A stretch of 64,000 nt of DNA from Rhizobiales bacterium 65-79 (lineage in GTDB: Bacteria; Pseudomonadota; Alphaproteobacteria; Rhizobiales; Rhizobiaceae): contig MKRJ01000015.1 of assembly GCA_001896885.1 (NCBI GenBank), positions 1 through 64,000 of the forward strand. Direction: 5' to 3'. This document shows positions 9,405-18,853 of the stretch, in pieces (within the stretch, counting starts at the first letter, position 1; each line of letters opens with the position of its first letter). The position numbers and the translations under genes are program-made. The notes beneath the pieces were generated by a model. It made no database searches, was not told the DNA's origin, and was given only the letters and a program-made list of their open reading frames with translations.

Positions 9405-10202
9405 ATGTCGAACAATTCCAGCAGATCGGTTCGTAAGAATTCCATGGCGCGCGGATGCATGACCGTCTCCTTGGCAATCGCGCTTGCGGCCACCACTTCT
9501 GCTGCCGGAACCTCACAAGCCGCTTCCTTGCGGTCCACGATGACGGCGCGCACGGTCGAAGGCCGCCTTATAAAGGCGTACGTTCTTGGCTCCGGCCCCA
9601 GATCCTTGCTCGTCATGGGCGGCGTTCATGGTAACGAGACCTCCAGTGTCGCCTTGATCAGACACTTCGAGCAGTGGGTTTCCCACTATAGGTTGCCACC
9701 ATCGGATTGCCTTTTGATCGTGGTGCCGGACGCAAACCCGGACGGGCATGCACGAGGCACCCGAACTAACGCGGACAGCGTGGACCTCAATCGCAATTTT
9801 CCTACACGAGACTGGGGAACGCTTCCGCGCCGCAAGGGTGACTATCCCGGCCCGAGGCCAGCTTCCGAACCGGAGACGCGCTTCGTCCTGATGCTCATCG
9901 CACGCTTCCATCCGAGCTTGATCGTCTCGGTGCACGCTCCGTATCGCCAATTGAACATCGATGGTCCCGCGATGCGTGTTGCACGCAAGATGCACCGCTT
10001 CAACCATGATCCGATCACCCGCAGGATAGGGTATCCGACGCCCGGCTCGCTCGGCACCTATGCTGGCAAGGAGCGGCATGTACCTGTCATCACGCTCGAG
10101 CTGGCGAGCCGAGGCATGCATCCCGCCTGGAAGACCGACGGAGCGGCGCTTCTTGCCGCGATGAACGGCGTCTGTGGCCACTCGCGGCAAGATTCGGGGT
10201 GA
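9405..10202 (+). CDS. Secreted M14-family zinc peptidase, murein peptide amidase MpaA-like
   Basis: A 265-residue protein with an N-terminal export signal (MARGCMTVSLAIALAATTSA, beginning about residue 14). The M14 zinc site is visible: HGNE in MGGVHGNETSS (HxxE), the third ligand His in IVSVHAPYRQLN, and the catalytic Glu in ITLELASRG. VPDANPDGHARGTRTN and SVDLNRNFPT are typical of MpaA and related murein tripeptide amidases that cleave the gamma-D-Glu-diaminopimelate bond. An exported location implies action on peptidoglycan. E. coli MpaA is cytoplasmic, so this one may act on the wall itself. It stands alone downstream of the COG4705 gene. Confidence 0.8.
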   Translation: MSNNSSRSVRKNSMARGCMTVSLAIALAATTSAAGTSQAASLRSTMTARTVEGRLIKAYVLGSGPRSLLVMGGVHGNETSSVALIRHFEQWVSHYRLPPSDCLLIVVPDANPDGHARGTRTNADSVDLNRNFPTRDWGTLPRRKGDYPGPRPASEPETRFVLMLIARFHPSLIVSVHAPYRQLNIDGPAMRVARKMHRFNHDPITRRIGYPTPGSLGTYAGKERHVPVITLELASRGMHPAWKTDGAALLAAMNGVCGHSRQDSG

Positions 10203-10271
10203 TTGCGGGATTAGGCGGCTTGAATAGCTTTAGTTTTTCTGTCTGCTGCGTGTATAATTTTGGCCGTTCTG

Positions 10272-11068
10272 ATGTCATTGCCGATATCCGAGTTCGTTAT
10301 TTGTAAAGACGAGGAACAATAAGTATTTTGAGTGTCTCTATGTGTTCGGAGGTAGTACTGGTCGACTCTGGATTGACCGACAAGACCATCGAAATTATAG
10401 GGAAGCTCAAAAAGGAAGGCCTCCCAATTCGGCTTATTGCCGAGCCATGGCGAGGCTACGGCGCTCAGAAGCAATTCGCCCTCAGCCATTGCACGCAAGA
10501 ATGTCTCAGCATCGACTCCGACGAAAGAGTGAGCGCCAAACTTGGAGATGCGTTGCCAGGTCTCATTTCGAGAGCAGATGTCGATGGATGGAAGTTGACT
10601 CGATAGGACTACCTGCCGGGGTTTGGATATGTGCCGCCACGCCTGCATGAACGCTTCCACGTCAGGCTTTTCCGACGTGGATTCGGAGCCTTCAACACTT
10701 CCGACCGCGTCCATGAGGGCATCAAGGTTAATGGTTGCGTAGAGAAGGCCAGACAAGGCTGCCTCTTGCATTTCCGACCTGTTCCCTTGGCAGATCAGAT
10801 ACTTAAAGAAAACATGTATTCGACGCTCAAGGCGGATATGAAAACCGAAAGAGGCATGCGGACGCGGCCGCTGAAAATGATCGCTAGCCCGCCAATCTTC
10901 TTTATGCGTTGGTATTTTCGAAACGGCCTTTGGAGGTGCGGCTGGCCAGGGTTTATACGGGCCGCGAATGGTTCGATATATTCCTATTTGACCGAAGCCA
11001 AGCGGTATGAGGCAAAGGCTTTGCAGAAGGTTCCCCCGATTGAGCCCAACAGGCCGAACGGCTACTAG
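10272..11068 (+). pseudogene. GT2 glycosyltransferase (LPS-core WaaE/KdtX-like), disrupted
   Basis: The ATG at 10272 reads MSLPISEFVICKDEEQ, the start of a GT2 A-fold, then meets a stop. The next frame resumes at about 10330 with CSEVVLVDSGLTDKTIEIIG and continues through RLIAEPWRGYGAQKQFAL and LSIDSDERVS (the DxD-type site). An in-frame amber codon at 10604-10606 is followed directly by DYLPGFGYVPPRLHERFHVRLFRRG and a C-terminal region ending at 11068. So there is at least one frameshift/deletion near 10320 and one nonsense codon. The domain order matches beta-glycosyltransferases of the lipopolysaccharide core. As read here it cannot give a full-length enzyme. Confidence 0.75.
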
Positions 11069-11596
11069 CGGGCTATAGAAAACAAGAACTCGGACGCCCC
11101 CACAAACGGGTTCCGCGGTCATTGACAGACTACAAGGCGGCGGCGGTCCTGCGTCAGCCCAAGGCACGACGAGCATAGTTTGTCTTCTCGCCGTTGCCCT
11201 TGTGAAGAGCTCGATAATAACGTCGGTAGTCGACGCATCTATTGTTCGATCACGCGTAACGTGGAGATCCGCTTGTTGCCTACGTCTGCCGTCACTGACC
11301 TGCGGCTTTAGCTAGGGTCCTTCCACGAGCGTACGCGGAATAGGTGGCTGTTGTGGCTGAACCGGCGATCATCTGTTCAGCGGTGAGGCTGGCGTCTATT
11401 CCTCTCATGGCTAGGATTTACGCACAGGTCAGCCCGAGGAGTTTTTGCTCAGCCAGCTTCAGCTGTCCAAATCGAGCGAACGCGAGGAAACGGAGCGATG
11501 TTGCAACCGAGCTGTCAGCAAGATTGCAACATCCTTTCCGAAGTATTACCTATCAAGTCTGTGGCTGCCGGCCGTTCTGCAGCAGCGCAGCGTGAG
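11069..11596. other. Intergenic region containing one inverted repeat
   Basis: A stretch of 528 bp downstream of the broken glycosyltransferase. No product was recognised on either strand. The only structured element is the inverted repeat listed at 11497-11533. Confidence 0.4.
11497..11533. repeat. Perfect 10-bp inverted repeat
   Basis: GATGTTGCAA (11497-11506) and TTGCAACATC (11524-11533) are exact reverse complements separated by 17 bp. It could be a regulator-binding site or a remnant of a small element. It lies downstream of the DUF1344 gene, so it may instead act as a weak terminator. Function unknown. Confidence 0.5.
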
Positions 11597-11851
11597 CTAC
11601 CTGCCGTGTCGAATGTTCGAAACGGTCCGCTTGCTGCCCTTCAGTTCGTAAGTGACGATCACCTTCTCTCCCACCTTGAGCGTTTCGGCTTCGATTCCTT
11701 CAGGCAGGGTGAACTTCATCCCGTCGGACAGGGTCACCGAATCTCCGTTCTTGTCGACGCTTCTAACCGTGCTCGTGACAGTCTTGGCGAAGGCCGCGCC
11801 GGTCGACGCGAACGCGACAACGGTAGCGATAGCGATGGCTGATTTCTTCAT
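11597..11851 (-). CDS. DUF1344 small periplasmic protein
   Basis: The ATG at 11851 has AAAGGAG six bases upstream; a TTG two codons earlier is a poorer start. The product is 84 residues: a signal peptide (KKSAIAIATVVAFASTGAAFA) and a short beta-rich domain with TSTVRSVDKNGDSVTLSDG and VGEKVIVTYELKGSKR, the DUF1344 pattern common in Rhizobiales. Such proteins look like small OB-like folds in the periplasm; no function is known. It is monocistronic. Confidence 0.85.
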   Translation of the reverse strand: MKKSAIAIATVVAFASTGAAFAKTVTSTVRSVDKNGDSVTLSDGMKFTLPEGIEAETLKVGEKVIVTYELKGSKRTVSNIRHGR

Positions 11852-12097
11852 GTTCAACTCCTTTAGGGTGTGTTTGCATTGCCGGTGGTGGTCTGGCCGC
11901 CATAGCCAGCTGAGGCGACCGGGTGCAGACGCCGGATCCTGCCCTTCTTCACTGAAGGACAGGAGCGAGGATAGACCGAGCAGGCGCCAGGGATATGATC
12001 GCCACCATACAAATAGGTAAAGCTCGCGCCAATCCTCGGCCGCCCCGCCGAAGGGCTGGCTTCGCGTTCGGACGTATTCCGCCGAACAGCCGAACTT

Positions 12098-14749
12098 TCA
12101 GAAATCTCGCAGATGTTCCGCGTCGTGGCCGGCCGATGGCCGCGCCAGCAAAACTGCCGCGACTACGGAACCCGCTACGAAGCACAGCACCGCGAACAGA
12201 TAGCACCAGGGCACGGATAGCGCTTCGGGCGGGGGATCAAACACACCGGTGAGGAGTTTTACGAGCATCCACGCGGTAACGATTCCGGACACGGAGCCGA
12301 AGACAAAACCCCCGGCGACGACCAGAATCCCTTCTCCCCACAGGAAGGAGGCCAATTGCCAAGGTTTGGCGCCGATCGCATCTAGGATGGCGAAATTCCT
12401 CCGCCGCTCGACGAAACCGAGCGCCAGCATCAGGCCGGCGGCCGCGGCGGCCATCAGGACAGCAAAGCCTAGTTCGATCGTTGTCAGACCGCCGAGATCC
12501 ACGGCGGTCAGGCTGGAGCCGATGAGATGTGCGGCCTGACCGACGTCCGTAATCTTCAAGGACGGATAGGACTGGAGCACTGACCTCGCCTCGCGCGCCA
12601 GCATGGCCGGATCGCCCTTGGCCCGCAGGAGGACATACTCCGATACATCTGTGCCGGTCGTCCGTGCGACATAAGTTGCGTTGGCTACGAGGAAGGAATC
12701 CTTGGGCGCGGTCGGGAATTCACGGGCGACACCGATGAACTTGAACGGAACCGCATGGTATTGATGGTCCTTGGCGGAGAGAAGCCGGAGATTGATGGTG
12801 TCTCCTTGCTGGAGCTGAAAGTCCTGCACGGTTTCTTCCGACACCAGCACGCCATCGGGGCTCGCCGCCAGCCGCTTCATCGTATCGACCGCGTTGCCAC
12901 CGCTGAAATAGGCGTCCGACAGGCTCGTGACGCGACCGATGCGGGCGGGGTCGATGCCATACAGGTCCTGCAGGTCGGCGCCCACATAGGCGAAGCGATG
13001 TTGCATCGGTTCTGCGAACGCCGCTTCGGGTAGCGAAGCCAAAATCGCCCGATGAGGCCCGGCTGGTCTGTCGGAGGTGCCGGATACGGTGACGTCGGAG
13101 CCGTTCATGAGTTCGGCGTCGACCCTGGCTTGCGCGTTGTAGGTGGTATTGAAAATCGCCGTCGATACCGCGAACGATACCGCCAGCGCGGTCATCGCGA
13201 TGCCGATTGCCAGACGCCCCGATTGTTTCGACAGTGCAGCAGCGACGATCGTGGTCAGAGGACCGGCAGCGGGAGCGACCATCGCCCGCAGCAACGCGCC
13301 GTTTTGACCGATTAGGTACGCGCAGAGGTGGAGCGTCAGCAACGCCACGCCGAGCCAGAAGAGCGCCGGGACGATAAAGGCTTTGTAGTCCACCGAGGTT
13401 GCTGCGACGCCCTCGGGTGCAAGCACGATCTGATATCCGGTGCTGGCAGACATCCAGAAGAACAGCGCGGCCGCGACGATCAGCGCCACCCCGAGCCAAA
13501 GCCGCCGCCAAAGCGGCAGGTATTGGCGAACGACGGAACGACGGGCGGCACCAGCGGTCTTGCGGGAAACATCCCACCATGCCGGCAAAAGGAAAGCGGC
13601 GAATCCGAGCAGCAGCCCGGCTAATGCGACCAAAAGCAGGCGCGGATCGCTGATCGCCGCCGTCCGCAAACTCGGGACCCCGCGCGCGAACAAAACCGCC
13701 CCGACAAGGCCGAGTACCACACCCGTCAACGCCGCGACCGCGGCTTCCGCCGCCGACAGAAGCAGAATCCTCTTCGTGGCCGCGCCACGAACCCGCAACA
13801 GCGACTGTTCGATCCGGCGGCGCGCGGCGCCCGAGGACGTGACCGCGAAGGTGATCGCAACCGCAAGCGCCACGCCCGGCAAACCCAGAAACAGGAAGAG
13901 AACGGTAGCATAGAGCGCGTCTTCGCGCACGGCGCCCAGGCGGGAGCCGAGATTGTCGGCGACCAACGCCTTGCCGGCTACCTTGGCCTCGAAGTTCCTC
14001 TCCATTCCGGTCACGTAGGTGAAGGCCGACACGGGGTCGGAGGGTAGCGCGTCATGCTTAAGCCGCACATGCAATTGCTGCCGTATAGTGTCAGGGCGGG
14101 CCTGCTGCTGCGGAGAGAACAGCCCTTCCCACTGCGCTCCTGGCAGGATCAGCACGTTGTCGGGAGGCGCCTGCGGAGCGGCCTGCGGTGGCAGGCCGAC
14201 CGCCTGAAACAGCGAATCGGCGTCCGGCAAGTCGACAACACCGGCGACCTTCACATCCGCGGGACCAAGGCCCGTGCGGTTGATCGTGACCGTATCGCCC
14301 GGTCCGACATGGAGGTTGGCGGCCGTCTGCTGGGCGATAAGGACGCCAACGCCGCCGCCGGAGAGCACGCGGACCTCGGCCGGAAAGTCGCTGGCATAGC
14401 CTTCGTCGAAGGTAACGACCTGCCCGGGACCCGTGGTCTGCGTCGTGCCGCCCGTTTTCGCCTGGAAGCCCGCGATGTCGGCGTATCGCGCGCGATGTAC
14501 CGCCTTTACCTTGGGAATCTGAGCTAACGTCTTGCCGATCGCCTCGGTATCCCTGCTTGAAACGACCTGGACCTGCCAATCGATCGGCACTGCCGAGGCC
14601 GCACGCTCCGTCATCGACGCGCTGGCGCTGGCAAGAAACAGGGTCAAGATCGCCAGCAGGCCCACGGCCAGTGCAATGCCGGCCGCCGCGCCCGCGACAC
14701 GGAAGAGGCGATGGGTAAGGACGCCGCGGAGCCATATCAATATCATCAC
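12098..14749 (-). CDS. FtsX/MacB-type ABC transporter permease (two fused FtsX modules)
   Basis: An 883-residue permease that matches two FtsX modules in one chain. It has an N-terminal helix (about residues 15-40), a large periplasmic domain (40-270), a three-helix FtsX core (about 280-390), further helices (410-520), a second periplasmic domain (about 540-740) and a C-terminal FtsX core (about 750-870). This is the LolCE/MacB-like class, which uses mechanical transmission to move lipoproteins, peptides or lipids out of the inner membrane rather than a classic channel. It starts 9 bp before the first ATPase gene ends on the same strand, in an operon with two ATPases and a secreted protein. 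Confidence 0.85.
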   Translation of the reverse strand: MMILIWLRGVLTHRLFRVAGAAAGIALAVGLLAILTLFLASASASMTERAASAVPIDWQVQVVSSRDTEAIGKTLAQIPKVKAVHRARYADIAGFQAKTGGTTQTTGPGQVVTFDEGYASDFPAEVRVLSGGGVGVLIAQQTAANLHVGPGDTVTINRTGLGPADVKVAGVVDLPDADSLFQAVGLPPQAAPQAPPDNVLILPGAQWEGLFSPQQQARPDTIRQQLHVRLKHDALPSDPVSAFTYVTGMERNFEAKVAGKALVADNLGSRLGAVREDALYATVLFLFLGLPGVALAVAITFAVTSSGAARRRIEQSLLRVRGAATKRILLLSAAEAAVAALTGVVLGLVGAVLFARGVPSLRTAAISDPRLLLVALAGLLLGFAAFLLPAWWDVSRKTAGAARRSVVRQYLPLWRRLWLGVALIVAAALFFWMSASTGYQIVLAPEGVAATSVDYKAFIVPALFWLGVALLTLHLCAYLIGQNGALLRAMVAPAAGPLTTIVAAALSKQSGRLAIGIAMTALAVSFAVSTAIFNTTYNAQARVDAELMNGSDVTVSGTSDRPAGPHRAILASLPEAAFAEPMQHRFAYVGADLQDLYGIDPARIGRVTSLSDAYFSGGNAVDTMKRLAASPDGVLVSEETVQDFQLQQGDTINLRLLSAKDHQYHAVPFKFIGVAREFPTAPKDSFLVANATYVARTTGTDVSEYVLLRAKGDPAMLAREARSVLQSYPSLKITDVGQAAHLIGSSLTAVDLGGLTTIELGFAVLMAAAAAGLMLALGFVERRRNFAILDAIGAKPWQLASFLWGEGILVVAGGFVFGSVSGIVTAWMLVKLLTGVFDPPPEALSVPWCYLFAVLCFVAGSVVAAVLLARPSAGHDAEHLRDF

Positions 14750-14758
14750 ATCGCCTGA

Positions 14759-15427
14759 CTATTGGGGGAACGGGGAGTTCACGTGCCCGTGGTCCATTAC
14801 CCAACATGTGTCCATCCTTTGAGCGATGGCGTTGTCATGAGTCGCCACCACGAGCGCTGTGTTGGCGCCTTCCAGCACTTCGAGCACGGTGTCGAAGAAG
14901 AGCTGCGCCGTGACGCTATCCAACTGACCGGTCGGCTCGTCCGCCAAGATGAGCCTCGGGCCGATTGCCAGCGCTCGCGCCATGGCGACGCGCTGAGCCT
15001 GTCCGCCCGACAGCTCTTCCGGAAGTTTGTCGGCGAGATCGCCAAGACCTAATGCGTCGAGAAGAGACGCAGCCTCAGCCTCGGCTCCGCCAGCCTCGCC
15101 CGCCAGGATCAACGGCAAGGCGACGTTCTGGGCGGCCGTTAGCGCGGGAAAGAGACTTGGCGACTGGAAGACTACGCCGATCATGCGCGGCCGCAGTTGC
15201 TCGAAGGCGCCAAGACCAGGCCAATAGACCATTCCGCTCGTCGGTCTGTCCAATCCGCCGAGAATGTGCAGAAGCGTAGTCTTTCCACTGCCGGACGGCC
15301 CGACGAGCGCGATGCGCGCACCGGACCGGATTTCGCAGTCGACGTCGCGCAAAACGACGACGCGCTCCGAATTCCCCGAGGTGAAGGATCGGTTGAGCCC
15401 CTTTACCGCGATCAGCGTCTCATCCAT
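14759..15427 (-). CDS. ABC transporter ATP-binding protein (LolD/MacB type), ATPase 2
   Basis: A 222-residue ATPase with Walker A GPSGSGKTTLL near residue 41, signature LSGGQAQRVAMARAL, Walker B LILADEPTGQLD and the His of VVATHDNAI. It belongs to the MacB/LolD subfamily. Its start overlaps the end of the upstream ATPase gene by 8 bp, so the two are translationally coupled. It likely forms half of a heterodimeric motor with the other ATPase on the long FtsX permease. Confidence 0.92.
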   Translation of the reverse strand: MDETLIAVKGLNRSFTSGNSERVVVLRDVDCEIRSGARIALVGPSGSGKTTLLHILGGLDRPTSGMVYWPGLGAFEQLRPRMIGVVFQSPSLFPALTAAQNVALPLILAGEAGGAEAEAASLLDALGLGDLADKLPEELSGGQAQRVAMARALAIGPRLILADEPTGQLDSVTAQLFFDTVLEVLEGANTALVVATHDNAIAQRMDTCWVMDHGHVNSPFPQ

Positions 15428-16082
15428 TTTCGATACGGCCGTCCTTCAAGCTCAGGATTCTGTCGGCCCGCCCTGCAAGCGCCATGCTGTGCGTGGCCAC
15501 AAGCGTAGCCAGACCGGCCTCGCGCCTTGCCTCGAATTGCCTGACCAGACGCGACTCGGTGTCACGATCCACCTCGGCCGTCGGTTCGTCCGCGACCAGG
15601 ATCGGCGGGTCGGCCGCCAGGGCGACCGCCAGGCCTGCGCGCGCCGTCTCGCCGCCGGAAAGTTCGATCGGCAACGCGCTCGCGCGATGCGCAAGCCCGA
15701 CACTGTCCAACAGGAGGATGATGCGATTTTGATCCGACTTCTCGGCCATGAGCATCTGCAAGCGGATGTTCTGTTCCACGGTCAGGTGCGGGAAAAGGTT
15801 TCCCGACTGGAGCAGGATACCGAAATGCGCGGCGCGCATCCGTGCCCGCACGGTCTCGGAACGCCGGGTCAGGCGAACGCCCGCGACAGCTACGTGCCCG
15901 CCGTCCGGCTCATCCAGCCCGGTAATGCAAGACAGCAGTGTGGACTTGCCGCTGCCGGACGGACCGACTACGGCGACGATTTCTCCAAGGCCGACATGCA
16001 GGTTGACGCCACGCAGCGCGGCCGTCTCATCATCGCCGATATGGAAGAACCGGTAGAGCTCCCACGCCTCCAGAACATGCAT
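15420..16082 (-). CDS. ABC transporter ATP-binding protein (LolD/MacB type), ATPase 1
   Basis: A 220-residue ATPase with Walker A GPSGSGKSTLL, Walker B PILVADEPTAEVD and VATHSMALAGRAD. The signature is unusual, LSGGETARAGLAVAL, where most relatives have LSGGQxQR. This suggests an asymmetric pair in which this subunit carries a divergent composite site. The gene is only 3 bp downstream of a secreted-protein gene and overlaps the second ATPase gene. Confidence 0.9.
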   Translation of the reverse strand: MHVLEAWELYRFFHIGDDETAALRGVNLHVGLGEIVAVVGPSGSGKSTLLSCITGLDEPDGGHVAVAGVRLTRRSETVRARMRAAHFGILLQSGNLFPHLTVEQNIRLQMLMAEKSDQNRIILLLDSVGLAHRASALPIELSGGETARAGLAVALAADPPILVADEPTAEVDRDTESRLVRQFEARREAGLATLVATHSMALAGRADRILSLKDGRIENG

Positions 16083-16085
16083 TTC

Positions 16086-16679
16086 CTATTTCCATCGGAA
16101 GGATTTTGACATCAGCTGCCACTGGTCGACATTGTCCGCTCCTTTCGGCGCGTAGAACTCGAGAGTGACCAGCTTGCCATCGCTGAAGTAGAGGTAGCGC
16201 TCGTTCTCGAGCCGAACCTGTTTGTTCGTGACCGCGTTGGGCTCGGAATTCGACGTATAGACGACGCGGATGGCTGCCCCTGCGGGCAGTTTAGCCGGCT
16301 TGACCGCGCTGACTTTCACGGCGCGCTCCAACTTTTCGAGTTCCGGGATGTATTTGGCCTTCACGCTTGCAACGCTTGGCGCCGCGTCGGCCTTCGAGAC
16401 TGCAACAACCACACCGTCGAGCTTGTCGACGAAGCTCGCACCATCTGACTTGTCGGACCGTGCCCAGCCTTCCGGTACTTTGAGGGTGAATCCCTGGGGG
16501 GCGACGTAGTCGATGAAGACCTGAGTATCCGGGATATCGCCAGGGGGGTTCTTTTCAGCTGGGATGGCTTTCTCTGCGGCAGCGGCCATCCCGACCGGCC
16601 ATGCTGCCGCCAGCGTCAAAAGCAGGCTGGCTACCAGCATCGGAGATGCTCGGAACATTCTGCGGGGTCTGTTTTCCAT
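16086..16679 (-). CDS. Secreted protein of unknown function, first gene of the ABC operon
   Basis: 197 residues with a signal peptide (MLVASLLLTLAAAWPVGMAAAA). The mature part resembles small PsbP/DcrB-like periplasmic proteins: IDYVAPQGFTLKVPEGWARS, a central VVVAVSKADAAPS segment, VVYTSNSEPN and a C-terminal LVTLEFYAPKGADN...MSKSFRW. This layout (PEGW near the start, a beta-sheet, FRW at the end) is typical of that fold. It is the promoter-proximal gene of the four-gene ABC cluster and may be its periplasmic substrate or adaptor. The function is not known. Confidence 0.75.
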   Translation of the reverse strand: MENRPRRMFRASPMLVASLLLTLAAAWPVGMAAAAEKAIPAEKNPPGDIPDTQVFIDYVAPQGFTLKVPEGWARSDKSDGASFVDKLDGVVVAVSKADAAPSVASVKAKYIPELEKLERAVKVSAVKPAKLPAGAAIRVVYTSNSEPNAVTNKQVRLENERYLYFSDGKLVTLEFYAPKGADNVDQWQLMSKSFRWK

Positions 16680-17037
16680 CGGACGTCACCTTTCCATCTG
16701 AACGCAACGACCGCTATCATGTATCTCCAGCATTACCTCCAGTTCGACTCGTTCATACGATATGGTAAGGTTCGGCTTCGAGGGTATGAGGGCCGACCGA
16801 ACTGCGGGCAGGGCCACGATATAACGGAGTGGATTCGCCACGTGATCTCTGTCCGCTCGCAGCTCGCTTTCCGACGTTGCGAGCGAGGACTTGGAGCTGA
16901 GCATCCTGGGGAGCATGTCAGCTGCTGTTCTTAAGTCCAGGGAAGACGCGATGTCAGTCAGTCCAATCCCACCAAATCCGCGAAATGACCTCCATCGCCA
17001 ACGTCCACCCACGATGGCAGGTTGAGCTCTGCGACCG
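16680..17037. other. Intergenic region between divergent units
   Basis: About 360 bp between the ABC operon (leftward) and the transglycosylase gene (rightward). It should hold both promoters. The open minus-strand frame across it (16686-17141) has no recognisable domain and runs into the transglycosylase gene, so I treat it as chance. Confidence 0.35.
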
Positions 17038-17832
17038 GTGAAAACGTTGCATGCCAAGAGACTGCGGACGGCGCGCGGACGCGAACTCTTCGCCTTTACC
17101 CGGCTGAGCGGATTTCTCTTTGCCTTGGCGCTCGCGCCCATCGTCTTGCTCGGCTTGTTGTTCCTGGTGACGCCGCCCGCGAGCCGGGCGAGCGCTCTCG
17201 TGCGAGCACAAACAGCGCAGCATCGAGCGAATTTCCCAGCCCCACCGCCGCCGGAACGTTTCGCGAAGGCGCTTATCGCTACCGAAGACCATCGATTCTA
17301 CTCTCGTCTGGATCCAGGCATAGACCCAACCGCGGTCATGCGGGCTGTAGTGGGCATGGTCCTGGGCTGGCGCGATCAAGGCGGCAGTACCATTGAGCAG
17401 CAGCTGGCAAAGCTTCTGTACACGCCACGAAACGGCGGCTTAGTGGCCGAATTGGAACAGGTCGTGCTCGCCGTTAAGCTGAACTTTGCGTACACCAAGC
17501 CGGAAATTCTAAGGATGTATAGCGAGACGGTCTATTTCGGAGGAGGATATTACGGTGTCGGAACCGCGAGTTGCGGCTATTTTGGCAGGCGTCCTTCAGA
17601 TCTCAATTGGCCCCAGGCGGCGATGCTGGCAGGCGTTCTCAACGCGCCTTCGATCGACAATCCGCGCATGAACCCTCGTGCCGCTCGAGCCCGAGAGCGT
17701 CATGTCTTGGCGAGGCTCGTGGCGGTGGGCGACCTGTCCAGCAAGCAAGCGAGGGCGGCATTCACGCAACCACTGGGCCTCGTGCCGGCGGCACGCGGAA
17801 GGACTTCTAATCCGTGCGCTCCGGTCAATTAG
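17038..17832 (+). CDS. Monofunctional peptidoglycan glycosyltransferase (GT51)
   Basis: GTG start; 264 residues. After a membrane anchor (LFALALAPIVLLGLLFLV) comes a GT51 transglycosylase domain: catalytic Glu in ATEDHRFYSRLDPGIDPTAV, second conserved Glu in GGSTIEQQLAK, then KPEILRMYSETVYFGGGYYG and WPQAAMLAGVLNAP. No transpeptidase domain follows, so it is an MtgA-like enzyme that polymerises lipid II. It is relatively short and has a divergent start of the domain, so it may have a specialised role. Neighbouring PAP2 phosphatases could recycle the undecaprenyl pyrophosphate that it releases. Confidence 0.88.
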   Translation: MKTLHAKRLRTARGRELFAFTRLSGFLFALALAPIVLLGLLFLVTPPASRASALVRAQTAQHRANFPAPPPPERFAKALIATEDHRFYSRLDPGIDPTAVMRAVVGMVLGWRDQGGSTIEQQLAKLLYTPRNGGLVAELEQVVLAVKLNFAYTKPEILRMYSETVYFGGGYYGVGTASCGYFGRRPSDLNWPQAAMLAGVLNAPSIDNPRMNPRAARARERHVLARLVAVGDLSSKQARAAFTQPLGLVPAARGRTSNPCAPVN

Positions 17833-18116
17833 ACGTGACTAGCGACCACCACGGTCTTGCCTACCAATTGCACGCGATCGGCCACATGCCTGCAGCCATT
17901 CTGCTCCTGCTCCCCATCTGGCGAGTACGTTGTTGGCCGTCGGACGCAACCGTGACGGCACCAAAGCGACAATTGTCAGTTTTCGCCGCTCGTAATCGAC
18001 ATAGAAAGCTTGAGCCAAGTCGTACGCTGGTCGATGAGGGTCGCCGCCACTTGCAACGGCACACGCGCACCGCTGGAGAACCTCAGCCAGCGACAGTCGA
18101 GCCCGGCAGGCATCAA
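17833..18116. other. Intergenic, no gene recognised
   Basis: A 284-bp gap between convergent genes. A minus-strand frame (about 17839-18120) is open with protein-like composition, but it is the upstream-less tail of another frame and matches nothing I know. Confidence 0.3.
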
Positions 18117-18659
18117 TCAAAAGATGCCCGTGGCGAACTTGTCCAGCCGGCTGCCCTCGCGGAACGCGAACCGGACCACCGCTGCGCCGATGACGCCGGT
18201 AATGGCGCCGCCTATGACGTCGGTTACATAGTGTGTCCCTACGTAGACTCTCGACCAGCATATGAGCGCCGCGAGGCCCAGTAGGGCTATCGCGCGGCAG
18301 GGAAGGCGCTGGAAGGCAAAAGCCGATAGGACGGCGATGGACGCCGTGGCGTGGTCGGATGGGAAGGACCAATCAGTGCTTGGGGCAATGATAAGGTGGG
18401 TGAGGCCTGCATCATATGGTCGAATGCGGTGCACGACTAAAAGAATTGCCTGATTGATCGCGAGACCGAGAAGGAAGGAGAGGCCCGCGACAAGGGCGAC
18501 ATGTCGGACATGCGTTCGGTCATTCCTGCTCCACCATTGCGCAGCTACAAAGAACACCATGAGCGGAACGCCCAGTTGTGTCGCAGCGACCATGACGGTG
18601 TCGAGAGTGGGATGCGCGCCGGCCAGGGAATTTATCCAGCGGGTTATTTTAGCATCCAT
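18117..18659 (-). CDS. PAP2-family membrane phosphatase (undecaprenyl-diphosphatase-like), copy 1
   Basis: 180 residues, about five helices, with the three PAP2 acid phosphatase motifs: a K/R-x6-RP equivalent in VVHRIRPYDAG, PSDHATAS (the catalytic His), and SRVYVGTHYVTDVIGG (SR-x5-H-x3-D). BcrC-like enzymes of this size hydrolyse undecaprenyl pyrophosphate on the periplasmic face and confer bacitracin tolerance. A close paralogue lies at 24273-24824. The substrate could also be a lipid A phosphate. Confidence 0.88.
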   Translation of the reverse strand: MDAKITRWINSLAGAHPTLDTVMVAATQLGVPLMVFFVAAQWWSRNDRTHVRHVALVAGLSFLLGLAINQAILLVVHRIRPYDAGLTHLIIAPSTDWSFPSDHATASIAVLSAFAFQRLPCRAIALLGLAALICWSRVYVGTHYVTDVIGGAITGVIGAAVVRFAFREGSRLDKFATGIF

Positions 18660-18853
18660 GATTGTTCATTTCTCTTCGCATTGATCGTTCGGGCCAAGGC
18701 AACAACGGACGAATGCTGGATCCAGCTGATTTTTCAATCATCGTGATCGTCGGGGCTCTAAGCGAGTGTATTGGTATTGACTGCTCTCATCGCGACCAGG
18801 GCTGCCGTGAGTTTCCTGCCCGGTCGGATATTGGGCGCTTCTTGCGCCGCAGT
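18660..18853. other. Intergenic, no gene recognised
   Basis: Between the PAP2 and lipoprotein genes, both leftward. It probably carries the PAP2 promoter; no clear motif was seen. Confidence 0.25.

Noticed and set aside
10211-11176. 321-codon open frame antisense to the broken GT2 gene
   Set aside because: Glycosyltransferase motifs are on the plus strand; the antisense chain is not protein-like at its ends.
16686-17141. 151-codon minus frame upstream of the ABC operon
   Set aside because: Overlaps the transglycosylase start and has no recognisable domain; probably promoter DNA.
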